DNA of 64,000 nucleotides from Tateyamaria sp947503385 (GCF_051195235.1 NZ_JBNFZM010000007.1:124001-188000), one strand, 5' to 3'; shown: positions 18,048 to 27,292, numbered from the stretch's first letter. A program made the numbers and translations. The notes: generated by a model from the letters alone, not told the origin.

Positions 18048-19946
18048 TCATGCCGCGCGATGTGAAGCCACTTCATAATTCTCATCTAAATCATGAGCTG
18101 CGTTTGTGGTGGCAGTTGTGACGGGACCGGGAAACTGGATGGTGCGCAAGATGTCGGCCAACCCGATGAACAGCCCATAAGGCGTCGTCGATGCCGCGTA
18201 GCGGGGCCGCCAGACCGGGCCAAAGTTGGATTTGAACTGCCGCAATCCAACCCCACCCGCGACCTGTACAAACTGCATCATCGCCCATCGCCAAAAAGCG
18301 GAGCCGGGGTCGGGGCAGGCGGGGGTTGCCGCCAGACAGAACCGCTTGGCCCCTTGCGCCTGCGCGGCTTCGATTGCGGCATGGACGAGCGCGTGCATGG
18401 TCCCGTCAGGCGCGTCATCGGTGTGCCGCATCAGGTCAAGACACCATTCATCGCGCGCCATGTGCGCCGTGACAAAGGCGACGCATCGCGTGTTGATCCG
18501 CGCCACCGCAACCCATTGATCCACCATGTAGTTCGGGCAATAGCGTCCCATGCTGCCACCGCGTGCCCGACCATGTTGGTCCTGCCAATGTGCGTCGATA
18601 TAGGCGAGATCCTTGTGCGGCAGCGGTTGGTCGACGCACAGTTCCACACCCACGCGGTCGGCTGCGCGCAGCTTGCGCCGCAAGGTACGACGCTCGGGCG
18701 TGTTCACGTCGAACCTGTCCAGCGGAACAATTGCGTCATCTGCAATGTGCAACACGGACCAGCCCGCGCGCCGGGCGGTGGCCGCCAGCCGCGCACCGCC
18801 CTTGTAAACCATCGGAATCGCGGCGGTGTCGCGCGCCCGTTCCATCAACATGCCAAGGCCGTGCTCCACCTTGCCGGACAGGGGATCGGCCACAAGCGTC
18901 ATGGTCTGGCCCGTTGGCCACAGTGCCAGAGAGGTGTTGCCAAAGTCATGCAGCGCGCCCCCGTTTTGGCGCACAACGCCCACTTCGCTGCGTGGCGCCG
19001 TGGCGATAGAGGACCGGAGGAACGGGCGCCGGGGCCTTGCATCGTGGAACGGACGTATCAAGGCCAGTGCCGCAAGGCCCGCCGGTATGGCGTAATACAC
19101 AATGCGGTAGCCAAGGATCGCGGTCAGCGCGACGTCGATCCCGACACCGGGCAGGATGGACAGCATGATCACCTCGAACGGACCGAGCCCGCCGGGTGTG
19201 TTCGACAGAAGGGCGGCCCCCATCGCAATCAGGAACACAGGATAGAACGTGGCAAAGCCGACCGTACCCGCAGGCAGCATCACGTAGAGCGCGCCAGCAG
19301 CGGCCAATGTGTCCACAAAGGCCCAGAACAGTATCCCACCGCTCAATCGCCATCCCGGCAAGCGCAGGCGCAGGCTCCGAATGCGCAGTTCGGGACAGAA
19401 GAACAAAGCGATCATGCCAATATAGGCGCAGGCGCAACCCAGCGCGGCCACCCATTTGGCCCATGTCGGCGCAGGCAGGACGAGGCTCACCACGCTTGTC
19501 ACCACAACCCATGCAATGATGAAAGAGATGGAGACGAAAACGGAAAGCCTGAAGGCTTTGACCGGCCCCAATGCGGGCATCATGCGCCAGCGTGCCAACG
19601 CGCCGGTGAACAGGCCAAACCCAAGTGCCTGACCAACAGCGATGGCGATGCTGCCGGTCCAGCGGGCGTTGCGTTCCGGCAAGCCGGTGCGCAAAAAGCG
19701 GTGCGCGAGAACGTCGTAACGCCCCACACTGTAGAGGCTGAGCGTTGTCAAAACGGCTGCGCACAGCCATTGCCATGGGGCGATATCCCCAAGCCGTTCA
19801 GGCAGTGACAAAAGCAATTCGACGCTTAGCTTTTGCGACAGAACCCAGCCGCAAAACAATAAAATCGCCGCCGGTACAATGGCACGCGCAGCACGTCTGG
19901 CCCAAATCTGAGGCGCAGTCTGCGCCGTGAACCCGTTACCAACCAC
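18048..19946 (-). CDS. MprF-like phosphatidylglycerol lysyltransferase-domain protein
   Basis: 632 residues. The N-terminal ~330 residues hold about eight transmembrane segments of the flippase-type LPG_synthase_TM domain (for example GWVLSQKL, FRLSVFVSISFIIAWVVVTSVVSLVL, GLGPFEVIMLSILPGVG). The C-terminal ~290 residues are a DUF2156/GNAT-like aminoacyl-tRNA-dependent transferase domain (LWPTGQTMTLVADPLSG, RRTLRRKLRAADRVGVEL, LRQFKSNFGPVWRPRY). The family attaches an amino acid such as Lys to phosphatidylglycerol and flips the product, reducing negative surface charge. The amino acid used cannot be read. It is the upstream partner of bmt. Confidence 0.88.
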   Translation of the reverse strand: MVGNGFTAQTAPQIWARRAARAIVPAAILLFCGWVLSQKLSVELLLSLPERLGDIAPWQWLCAAVLTTLSLYSVGRYDVLAHRFLRTGLPERNARWTGSIAIAVGQALGFGLFTGALARWRMMPALGPVKAFRLSVFVSISFIIAWVVVTSVVSLVLPAPTWAKWVAALGCACAYIGMIALFFCPELRIRSLRLRLPGWRLSGGILFWAFVDTLAAAGALYVMLPAGTVGFATFYPVFLIAMGAALLSNTPGGLGPFEVIMLSILPGVGIDVALTAILGYRIVYYAIPAGLAALALIRPFHDARPRRPFLRSSIATAPRSEVGVVRQNGGALHDFGNTSLALWPTGQTMTLVADPLSGKVEHGLGMLMERARDTAAIPMVYKGGARLAATARRAGWSVLHIADDAIVPLDRFDVNTPERRTLRRKLRAADRVGVELCVDQPLPHKDLAYIDAHWQDQHGRARGGSMGRYCPNYMVDQWVAVARINTRCVAFVTAHMARDEWCLDLMRHTDDAPDGTMHALVHAAIEAAQAQGAKRFCLAATPACPDPGSAFWRWAMMQFVQVAGGVGLRQFKSNFGPVWRPRYAASTTPYGLFIGLADILRTIQFPGPVTTATTNAAHDLDENYEVASHRAA

Positions 19947-20098
19947 GCCTGCGCCCCTTTGACCCCCCTTGACCCGAGCCTCACTCTAGGACGCTGAAAT
20001 GACCGATGCGTTAAGTGATCAATTTGAGCAATTAAAAACGCGCACAGCCGGAACCATGCGCGTTTGGGCAGTTGAATTTGGCCAGTCAAAATATTGAT

Positions 20099-20416
20099 TT
20101 AGCTGGTTTCCTTCATGAGTTGGCTCTTGGCTTCGACCATCAGCGCCGCCATTTTGGCGCGGATTGTCGCCTCGTCCGCCAACGATCCCAGATCGCCCGA
20201 CACTTTGCGATAGACATCTTCGTCACCGGCCTCTTCAAAATCAGACTTGACCACTTCTTTGGCATAATCAGCGGCATCGTCGCCGGATTTGCCCATCAAT
20301 TCTGCCGCCCACAGGCCCAACAGCTTGTTGCGGCGCGCGTCAGCCTTGAACTGCATTTCCGCGTCATGGGCGTACTTGTTCTCAAACGCGTTTTCGCGGT
20401 CATCAAAGGTGCTCAT
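20099..20416 (-). CDS. DUF1476 protein, F1-ATPase zeta-subunit inhibitor
   Basis: 105 residues, beginning MSTFDDRENAFENKYAHDAEMQFKA, the conserved start of the alphaproteobacterial zeta subunit. The rest is four-helix (LLGLWAAELMGKSGDDAADYAKEVV..., ATIRAKMAALMVEAKSQLM). In Paracoccus the zeta subunit binds F1 and blocks ATP hydrolysis through its N-terminal segment. The start at 20416 matches the family; an upstream extension to 20476 is not needed. The gene is remote from atp genes, as is usual for this family, and is divergent from purC. Confidence 0.92.
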   Translation of the reverse strand: MSTFDDRENAFENKYAHDAEMQFKADARRNKLLGLWAAELMGKSGDDAADYAKEVVKSDFEEAGDEDVYRKVSGDLGSLADEATIRAKMAALMVEAKSQLMKETS

Positions 20417-20587
20417 CAGGTCTCTCCCCGGGGATTGCGTTGCACCAGATATGCGAGCCTGTGCGGATGCGCGCAACCCCTTTGATGCGCATCAGCACGC
20501 CCATCGCTTGCGGCATATGACCCGATTGCTTATGAGAGCCTCACTGTCGGGCAGATTCAGCAGCGCTGCCCCAGCGAAAGGACGCCC

Positions 20588-21349
20588 ATGGCGCGACGCA
20601 AAAAGATTTACGAAGGCAAAGCCAAGATCCTCTATGAAGGTCCCGAACCGGGCACCATCGTGCAGTACTTCAAGGATGACGCCACCGCCTTCAATGCGCA
20701 GAAAAAGGACGTGATCGAAGGCAAGGGCGTGCTCAATAACCGCCTGAGCGAATTCTTTATGACCGGTCTGAACCAGATCGGCGTGCCGACGCATTTCCTG
20801 AAACGCCTGAACATGCGCGAGCAACTGGTGCGGTCCTGCGAGATCATCCCCCTTGAGGTGATCGTGCGGAACTATGCCGCTGGCACAATGAGCCAGCGAC
20901 TGGGCATCGATGAGGGCACGCAATTGCCACGACCTATCGTCGAATATTGTTACAAGGACGACAACCTTGGCGATCCGCTGGTGACCGAAGAGCACATCGC
21001 CGCTTTTGGCTGGGCCAGCCAGCAGGACATGGATGACATCGTCAGCCTTGCACTGCGAGTGAACGATTTTCTCAGCGGCGTGATGATGGCTGTCGGTATC
21101 CGGTTGGTCGATTTCAAGATCGAGATCGGACGGGTCTACGACGGCGATTTCATGCGCCTGATCGTGGCGGATGAGATCAGCCCTGACAGTTGCCGGCTGT
21201 GGGACATCGAAACGGGCGAAAAGCTCGACAAAGATGTGTTCCGACGCGATCTGGGCAATCTGGCGGATGCGTATACCGAAGTGGCGCGCCGTCTGGGCGT
21301 GATGCCAATGAACGCGCAGCCGGTGACCAAACCGACCCTCATCAATTGA
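20588..21349 (+). CDS. purC: Phosphoribosylaminoimidazole-succinocarboxamide synthase
   Basis: 253 residues, standard length. It ligates CAIR and aspartate with ATP to SAICAR. Family segments include KKIYEGKAKILYEGPEPGT at the N-terminus, KGVLNNRLSEFFM, IPLEVIVRNYAAGTMSQRLG, LVDFKIEIGR and ISPDSCRLWD. AAAGGA lies 5 bases before the ATG. It opens a purC-purS-purQ cluster with short spacing, and dctB-dctD follow on the same strand. Confidence 0.97.
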   Translation: MARRKKIYEGKAKILYEGPEPGTIVQYFKDDATAFNAQKKDVIEGKGVLNNRLSEFFMTGLNQIGVPTHFLKRLNMREQLVRSCEIIPLEVIVRNYAAGTMSQRLGIDEGTQLPRPIVEYCYKDDNLGDPLVTEEHIAAFGWASQQDMDDIVSLALRVNDFLSGVMMAVGIRLVDFKIEIGRVYDGDFMRLIVADEISPDSCRLWDIETGEKLDKDVFRRDLGNLADAYTEVARRLGVMPMNAQPVTKPTLIN

Positions 21350-21403
21350 GGCGACGTGGCTTTTGAGTATTTGGAAAGAGAAGAAGCGGGGGACCGGGAC
21401 AGG

Positions 21404-21634
21404 ATGAAGGCGACGGTACATGTGATTCTGAAGAATGGCGTGCTGGACCCACAAGGGGAAGCGGTGCGTCATGCGCTTGGTGCATCGGGGTTCGCGGGCG
21501 TGAACGGGGTGCGGCAGGGCAAGGTCATCGAGCTTGATCTGGCCGATGGCACCACCGAGGCGCAGGTGACGGAGATGTGCGAAAAGCTGCTCGCCAATAC
21601 GGTCATCGAAAGCTACCGGATCGATATGTCATGA
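21404..21634 (+). CDS. purS: Phosphoribosylformylglycinamidine synthase subunit PurS
   Basis: 76 residues from ATG 21404, the usual length; a GTG at 21356 would add 16 residues that do not fit the family. Segments MKATVHVILKNGVLDPQGEAV, GVNGVRQGKVIELDL and EKLLANTVIESYRID are diagnostic. PurS bridges PurL and PurQ in the FGAM synthase complex. Its TGA overlaps the purQ ATG (ATGA). purL is not in the window. Confidence 0.96.
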   Translation: MKATVHVILKNGVLDPQGEAVRHALGASGFAGVNGVRQGKVIELDLADGTTEAQVTEMCEKLLANTVIESYRIDMS

Positions 21635-22299
21635 AGGCGGCGGTGATCGTCTTTCCGGGATCGAATTGCGACCGGGATCTTGCGGTGGCGTTCCGGGCTG
21701 CGGGTGCGGATGTGGACATGGTCTGGCACAAGGACACCGCCTTGCCTGACAATGTGGACATAGTCGGCGTTCCAGGCGGGTTTTCCTTTGGCGATTACCT
21801 GCGCTGCGGTGCGATTGCGGCCAATGCGCCGATTGTTGGGGCGCTCAGGGCCCATGCGGACCGCGGCGGTTACGTGCTGGGCATCTGCAACGGATTTCAG
21901 GTGCTGACGGAGACCGGATTGCTGCCCGGTGCGCTGTTGCGCAATGCCGGGCTGAAATATGTCTGCAAAACCGTTGGCTTGCGTGTTGAGACGTCGCAAA
22001 GCGCCTTTTCCGAAGGCTACAATGCCGGCGACGTGGTCGATATTCCCATCGCGCATCATGATGGCAACTATTTCGCGGACACGGCAACGCTTGACCGGCT
22101 TGAGGGCGAGGACCGGGTGGTGTTCCGCTACACCGACAATCCAAACGGGTCGCAACGCGATATCGCGGGCATCCTGTCGGACAACCGGCGCATCCTTGGG
22201 ATGATGCCGCACCCGGAACGGGCGGCGGATGCCGGGCATGGAGGCACGGACGGTACGGCGCTCTTTCGCGCATTGGCGGGGCAGTTGACCTCCGCGTGA
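21631..22299 (+). CDS. purQ: Phosphoribosylformylglycinamidine synthase, glutaminase subunit PurQ
   Basis: 222 residues. A class I glutamine amidotransferase that feeds ammonia to PurL. The nucleophile elbow reads YVLGICNGFQVLTE (Cys in GICNG). PGGFSFGDYLRCGAIAA precedes it, and the His/Glu pair lies in GMMPHPERA. The start MKAAVIVFPGSNCDRD at 21631 overlaps purS by four bases. The next gene (dctB) begins 37 bases later. Confidence 0.97.
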   Translation: MKAAVIVFPGSNCDRDLAVAFRAAGADVDMVWHKDTALPDNVDIVGVPGGFSFGDYLRCGAIAANAPIVGALRAHADRGGYVLGICNGFQVLTETGLLPGALLRNAGLKYVCKTVGLRVETSQSAFSEGYNAGDVVDIPIAHHDGNYFADTATLDRLEGEDRVVFRYTDNPNGSQRDIAGILSDNRRILGMMPHPERAADAGHGGTDGTALFRALAGQLTSA

Positions 22300-22336
22300 C
22301 TTGAGCGGGCGGCGGCGGCGTCGTAGATTGGCCGCC

Positions 22337-24121
22337 ATGGCGCGTGACACGAAACAGGCGGGGGCACCCGCGCGGACACGGACGATCAGTTGGCGCGCGC
22401 GTCTTGCGCTGCTGGTGTTCGCAGGCACGGCCATTGCCACCGTCTTTTTTACCAACATGCTGCTAACCGACCGGTTTACGGAAACGACCCGCAACCGGGC
22501 TGAACTGCGGCTTGCGCTCTATTCCGGCAACCTGTTGAGCGAGCTGCGGCAAAGCGCGGTTGTCCCGCAGCTTTTGGCCCGTGACCCCACATTGATCGGC
22601 GCGTTGAATTCGTCGGATTTCGCACAGTCTACCGCGCGCCTGATTTCCTTTGTCGAAGAGATTGGCGCGGCCAACCTGATGCTGCTGGACGTTGAGGGGC
22701 GGGTCGTTGCCGCCACAGACCGCAATGTGCTGGGCACCAACCACCGCGGCACGGCGTTCTTTTTCGAAGCCTTGCGTGCCACGGACACGATTTTCACCAC
22801 GTCGCAGCGCGAGAGCGGCGGCTATGCCTTTGTATACTCACGCAGGATCGTTGCGGGGGGCGATGTGCTGGGCGTCATCGTGGTCGAAGTGGATTTGCAG
22901 AAGTTTGAGCGGGCATGGGCCGGGATATCGGCGGCTGTGCTTGTGACAGACAGCACCGGCGAAATCATTTTGGCAACGGAGCCGCGCTGGCGTGGTCGCA
23001 CCGAAGAGGATGCGCTGGCCGCGCAACCGGCGCAAAGTGCCATCGAACGCGCCATCCGTGCCACGGCGGATTGGACGGCTTTGCCGCCTGACGCTTATCT
23101 GCAGGGCGAAGGGGTTATGCGGCTGGAGACGCGCATTCCGTTTCGGGGTTGGCGCATGACGTCGTTCACGACCTACGCGTCGGTGCGTGAGCGGGTGAAT
23201 GGGGTTCTGGCGATGGAAATCATGGGATTCGCACTGCTTCTGGCGCTGGCGTTTTATGCAATGAGCCGCCGGTCGGCCCTGCGGCTGGCGCTCTTTGCAC
23301 GCGAGTCGGCAGAGCTTCGCCGCCTGAACACGCAGTTGCAGCGAGAAGTCGCCGAACGGATGCGTGTGCAAGAGGACCTCGCCGTGGCCGAACAGACGTT
23401 GCAGCAGTCGTCGAAACTGGCTGCTCTGGGTGAGATGTCGGCGGCGGTCAGTCACGAGTTGAACCAGCCGCTTGCGGCGATGAAGACCTACCTCGCCGGC
23501 GCGCGTCTGCTGTTGCGGCGCAACCGGCCCGAAGAGGCGCTGGTCAGCTTTGGCCGGATCGATGATCTGATCGAGCGGATGGGGGCGATCACGCGGCAGC
23601 TAAAATCCTATGCTCGCAAGGGACAGGACGAGTTGAGCCCTGTAAACATGGGTGATGCGCTGGCCTCATCCCTGTCGATGATGGAGCCGCAGCTGCGTCA
23701 GCGGCGGGTTTTGATCAACCGGATTGTGCCGCCCACGCCGATGATGGTGCTGGGCGACCGGCTGCGCATCGAACAGGTGATGGTGAACCTGTTGCGCAAT
23801 GCCATCGACGCCACCAAATCGGTGAGTGAGCCGCAGGTGGATATCATCCTGTCAGCCGGTGAAACGGTGACGCTGACCGTGCGCGACAACGGTCCGGGCA
23901 TCGAGGATCTCGATGCGCTCTTTGAGCCGTTTTACACAACCAAGCAACCCGGCGACGGGGTGGGGCTGGGCCTTGCCATTTCGTCGGGCATTGTGAACGA
24001 TTTGGGAGGACGGCTCACCGCGCGCAACGGACAAGCGGGCGGTGCCGTCTTTGAGATGCAGTTGCCGGTGCTCGACGATGGGGCGAGTGCCGACAAGAAC
24101 AAGATCGCCGCGGCCCAATGA
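22337..24121 (+). CDS. dctB: C4-dicarboxylate sensor histidine kinase DctB
   Basis: 594 residues from ATG 22337 (a TTG at 22301 is possible). TM1 is at about residues 18-38. A periplasmic double-PAS-like sensor of about 245 residues with FFFEALRATDTIFTTSQRESGGYAFVYSRR is typical of DctB. TM2 is at about 288-310, followed by a coiled-coil linker (ESAELRRLNTQLQREVAERMRVQEDLA). The HisKA domain has MSAAVSHELNQPLAAMKTYL (His373) and the HATPase has VRDNGPGIEDLDALFEPFYTTK and GVGLGLAI. DctB senses succinate, fumarate and malate with the transporter. No dctPQM or dctA genes are adjacent. It is followed by its response regulator. Confidence 0.92.
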   Translation: MARDTKQAGAPARTRTISWRARLALLVFAGTAIATVFFTNMLLTDRFTETTRNRAELRLALYSGNLLSELRQSAVVPQLLARDPTLIGALNSSDFAQSTARLISFVEEIGAANLMLLDVEGRVVAATDRNVLGTNHRGTAFFFEALRATDTIFTTSQRESGGYAFVYSRRIVAGGDVLGVIVVEVDLQKFERAWAGISAAVLVTDSTGEIILATEPRWRGRTEEDALAAQPAQSAIERAIRATADWTALPPDAYLQGEGVMRLETRIPFRGWRMTSFTTYASVRERVNGVLAMEIMGFALLLALAFYAMSRRSALRLALFARESAELRRLNTQLQREVAERMRVQEDLAVAEQTLQQSSKLAALGEMSAAVSHELNQPLAAMKTYLAGARLLLRRNRPEEALVSFGRIDDLIERMGAITRQLKSYARKGQDELSPVNMGDALASSLSMMEPQLRQRRVLINRIVPPTPMMVLGDRLRIEQVMVNLLRNAIDATKSVSEPQVDIILSAGETVTLTVRDNGPGIEDLDALFEPFYTTKQPGDGVGLGLAISSGIVNDLGGRLTARNGQAGGAVFEMQLPVLDDGASADKNKIAAAQ

Positions 24122-24138
24122 GACCGGAGGGAAGACAT

Positions 24139-25473
24139 ATGACCCAAGCCATGAAGATTGCCATCGTGGATGACGAACAGGACATGCGCCAATCGATCAG
24201 CCAGTGGCTGGCGCTGTCCGGCTACGACACTGAAACCTTTGCCAGCGCCGAGGATGCGCTCAAGGTGCTGGGGCCGGAATATCCCGGCATTGTCATCTCG
24301 GACATCAAGATGCCGGGTATGGACGGGATGCAGTTCCTGAAAAAGCTGATGGGCAATGACAGTGCGCTGCCGGTGATCATGATCACAGGGCACGGCGACG
24401 TGCCCATGGCGGTCGAGGCAATGCGCGTGGGCGCGTTCGATTTCCTTGAAAAACCGTTCAACCCCGACCGGATGAGCGATCTGGCCAAGAAGGCCACGGT
24501 TGCGCGCCGTCTGACGATGGACAACCGCGCCTTGCGCCGCGAGCTGTCAGATGGTGGTCAGCTGATGAAAAAGCTGATCGGCAACGCACCTGTGATGGAG
24601 CGTCTGCGCGAGGATATCTTGGATCTGGGGCAAGCCGACGGTCACGTCCTGATCGACGGTGAGACAGGCACAGGCAAGACGCTGGTCGCCCATGCCCTGC
24701 ACGCCGTGGGCAGCCGCGCTGGCAAGAAATTCGTGCTGATCTCGTGTTCCGCATGGGAGGAGGAAGCGCTGACCAAGCGGCTCTTTGGCCCGATGCTGCC
24801 CGAGGACGGTCAACTGCCTGCGGTCGAAGAGGCGCGGGGCGGCACGCTGGTGCTTGAGGATATCGAGGCGCTGAGCGAGAGCTTGCAAGCGCGCCTTTTG
24901 TCGGTGATCAACGAACAGGGCACGCCCGCCGAGACGCGCATTGTCGCCATTTGCAACATGCAGGAGGCGGGCAAGACCTGCGAAGACGCGCTGCGGCCTG
25001 ATCTGTTCTACCGTCTGGCCGCTTTGAAAATCACTGTCCCGCCGCTCCGCCAGCGGGGCGAGGATATTCTGACGCTGTTCACCCGGCTCAGCGACCAGTT
25101 TGCAGACGAATATGGCTGCGAAGCGCCCAAGGTGTCCGCGCAGGAGGCCGCACAGCTGTTACAAGCCCCTTGGCCGGGAAACGTGCGCCAGCTGATCAAC
25201 ATTGCGGAACGGGCCGTACTGCAATCGCGCCGTGGCACCGGGTCTATCGCGTCACTGCTGATGTCGGACCACGAGGAAATGCAGCCGGTGATGACCACCG
25301 AAGGCAAGCCGCTCAAGGAATATGTCGAGGCGTTCGAACGGATGCTGATCGACAACACGATGCGCCGCCACAAGGGTTCCATCGCGTCCGTCATGGAAGA
25401 GCTGTGCCTGCCGCGGCGGACCCTGAACGAAAAGATGGCCAAATACGGGCTGCAACGCGCGGACTACCTGTAA
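24139..25473 (+). CDS. dctD: DctD-like response regulator with degenerate AAA+ domain (no GAFTGA)
   Basis: 444 residues from ATG 24139 with GGAGGGAAG upstream. The receiver domain has DDE, the phospho-acceptor Asp55 (VISDIKMPG) and Lys105 (LEKPF). The AAA+ domain has Walker A GETGTGKT (174-181) and arginine-finger-region RPDLFYRL. The C-terminal helix-turn-helix is Fis-like (GSIASVMEELCLPRRTLNEKM). The sigma-54 contact loop GAFTGA is missing: at 216-233 the protein reads FGPMLPEDGQLPAVEEAR. The Walker B acidic pair reads LVLED instead of LDE. It is partnered with DctB, 17 bases upstream. It may act without sigma-54, as known for Rhodobacter capsulatus NtrC. Confidence 0.9.
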   Translation: MTQAMKIAIVDDEQDMRQSISQWLALSGYDTETFASAEDALKVLGPEYPGIVISDIKMPGMDGMQFLKKLMGNDSALPVIMITGHGDVPMAVEAMRVGAFDFLEKPFNPDRMSDLAKKATVARRLTMDNRALRRELSDGGQLMKKLIGNAPVMERLREDILDLGQADGHVLIDGETGTGKTLVAHALHAVGSRAGKKFVLISCSAWEEEALTKRLFGPMLPEDGQLPAVEEARGGTLVLEDIEALSESLQARLLSVINEQGTPAETRIVAICNMQEAGKTCEDALRPDLFYRLAALKITVPPLRQRGEDILTLFTRLSDQFADEYGCEAPKVSAQEAAQLLQAPWPGNVRQLINIAERAVLQSRRGTGSIASLLMSDHEEMQPVMTTEGKPLKEYVEAFERMLIDNTMRRHKGSIASVMEELCLPRRTLNEKMAKYGLQRADYL

Positions 25474-25498
25474 CGGGCTGTCACAAAAGCTGATTGGC

Positions 25499-25520
25499 GC
25501 GGGGCTGGTTTCGGCCCCGC
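25499..25520 (+). terminator. GC-rich hairpin after dctD
   Basis: Perfect 7-base arms GCGGGGC/GCCCCGC with an 8-base loop, 26 bases after the dctD stop. No T-run follows, so it may be a weak terminator or an RNA-stabilising hairpin at the operon end. Confidence 0.35.
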
Positions 25521-25565
25521 ACACCTGCCATGCCTGCGGCACAAGCAACGGGGCAGGGCAGTTAC

Positions 25566-26258
25566 ATGGCACATTACACCTCACCACCGGCGGCGTATCT
25601 GTTCGATATGGACGGGCTCTTGCTCGACACCGAGCGGGTCTGCCTTGACGCTTTTGTCCCGCTGGCTGCGGCGCGGGGGCATGATGCGGAGGATGCCCAC
25701 GCCTTCTTTCTTACCTTGATTGGCTCGTCCGAGGCGATGACACAGGACCGCGTCACCGATCTGATGGGCAGCACGCAAGAGGGCGCGCGGTTTCTGTCGG
25801 AATGGCGTGACGTGGTGCAGCACAAACTGTCAACGCATGTGCCCCTGCGTCCGACTGTATCCAAAACGCTTGCAGGGCTGCGTGCGCAGGGCGCGCGCAT
25901 GGCGGTTGTGACGTCAACGCGTGGGGACGCCGCGCGGCACCATCTGCATGTGGCGGGCTTGATCGCATGTTTCGAGACTGTGATTGGCGGCGACGAAGTA
26001 CACGCGAACAAGCCCGATCCCGCGCCCTATTTGCAAGCGGCTGCTGCGCTGGACGTGGACCCGACACATTGCGCGGCCTTTGAAGACAGCGACCGGGGCA
26101 TCATGGCGGCAGTGCGCGCGGGGTGTCGCGCGGTGCAGATACCCGACCTGCGCGCCCCCGATCTGGCGCTGCCCGACTTGGGCCAGCACATCGCCCATGA
26201 CCTGTGGACAGCGGCCCATCTGGTGAGCGACGCCGCATCCCGACTGTCCGCCGACTGA
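25566..26258 (+). CDS. HAD-family phosphatase (phosphoglucomutase/phosphatase-like)
   Basis: 230 residues from ATG 25566. Motif I AYLFDMDGLLLDTE carries the nucleophile and acid/base Asp (DxD). Motif II is AVVTSTR, motif III Lys is in HANKPDPAPYLQAA, and motif IV CAAFEDSDRGIMAA has the acidic pair. The helical cap after motif I is of the C1 beta-phosphoglucomutase or sugar-phosphatase type. It is a cytoplasmic phosphatase or mutase of unknown substrate. It stands between dctD and the decayed glycosyltransferase. Confidence 0.88.
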   Translation: MAHYTSPPAAYLFDMDGLLLDTERVCLDAFVPLAAARGHDAEDAHAFFLTLIGSSEAMTQDRVTDLMGSTQEGARFLSEWRDVVQHKLSTHVPLRPTVSKTLAGLRAQGARMAVVTSTRGDAARHHLHVAGLIACFETVIGGDEVHANKPDPAPYLQAAAALDVDPTHCAAFEDSDRGIMAAVRAGCRAVQIPDLRAPDLALPDLGQHIAHDLWTAAHLVSDAASRLSAD

Positions 26259-26376
26259 GGGTCTGCTGCAATGGGTTTTTGGCTCCGCCCTCCAAGCCCT
26301 GACAAAGAGTTGCGGGGGCGAATCACTCATATCGTCTTGCCATCAATACACGCGGGGCCATGCCCGCATCGCGGCA

Positions 26377-27292
26377 GTGAGAGCAGGTATTGACGCAACC
26401 AAGACGCCTTTGGGCGTGGTCGCGATGGTGTACCGCGGCTATTTCATCCTCGAGCGGTGGTACAACGACTGTGCCGGGATGCTGGGGCCCGAAAACCTCT
26501 ACATCTTCAGTCGCGGTCTGGACCCAAGACATGACGCGATTGCCAAAGGTGCCAACGTGATCCACATCCCGCGGAACGAAACCAAGTTCCGTTTCGAACG
26601 GCGGCGCTGGAACATGATGAGCCAGTTCGTTTCGGGCATGTTGACGAATTACAACTCGATGATCCTGAGCGATATGGATGAGTTCGTCGTGGCGGACCCG
26701 GAGGTGTCTCCGAACCTCGTCGATCATCTGCAAACGTATATTTGGGATGCCGACACGGCGCCAGTGAACATTGCACCACTGTGCCTTGACCCGATCCATT
26801 CTCCCCGCGACGAACCACATTCCATTGGCGCGTCACACACGATCCTGTCGCGGCGGCGCACCTTTGGCCCGAAACGCAGATAGTCCAAACCGAACCTCGT
26901 GCGCAAACCGGCGAAATTCACCCCCGGCAGCCATGCCAACACTCTGGGCGAACGGCACCTGCTGGATCATCTTTAGATGCTGCATCTCAAGCATTTCGAC
27001 CGGTTCATGTTAAATGGCCGGGTGGAAGCGCGCGCGCCGCAAGCCGCCCTGATGCATGACGCTATCGACCGGCACACGTGCGTCGGAAAAACGCACATTG
27101 CTTTGGGCGCAGGAACATCAGCGTATCGTGAATCCGTTTGAATATGTGGGCGAGGACATCGCCCTGCCTGCGGTGCGCGAAACCATGCGCGCCCAGACTA
27201 GGGATACGCCCGGGCTGTTCAATTATGGTGTGCACGCCGGGGCCCGCAAGAAACTGTATCGCATCCGCGAACGCTGTGCCGTCGTGGTCTGA
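26377..27292 (+). pseudogene. Decayed glycosyltransferase (two in-frame TAG codons and a frameshift)
   Basis: The first 168 codons (GTG 26377) give a glycosyltransferase-like sequence: AMVYRGYFILERWYND, GPENLYIFSRG, FERRRWNMM, and a DxD-type ILSDMDEFVVADP. At 26881 a TAG interrupts RRRTFGPKRR, yet the same frame continues with SKPNLVRKPAKFTPGSHANTLG. A second TAG at 26974 is followed by MLHLKHFDRFMLNGRVEA. Homologous-looking sequence then moves to another frame near 27070-27085 (RASEKRTLLWAQEHQRIVNPFEYVG) and ends at 27292. Both TAGs seem to replace Tyr. The start is uncertain. The pattern fits a recently inactivated gene. Which glycan it served is unknown. Confidence 0.8.

Noticed and set aside
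18093..19808. 571-codon open frame on the plus strand opposite the MprF-like gene
   Set aside because: High-GC codon bias gives long antisense frames. The product is rich in Arg, His, Gln and Pro without family resemblance, while the minus-strand gene is well supported.
26881..26976. Programmed amber read-through of the glycosyltransferase
   Set aside because: A third lesion, a frameshift, lies downstream, so decay is simpler than recoding.
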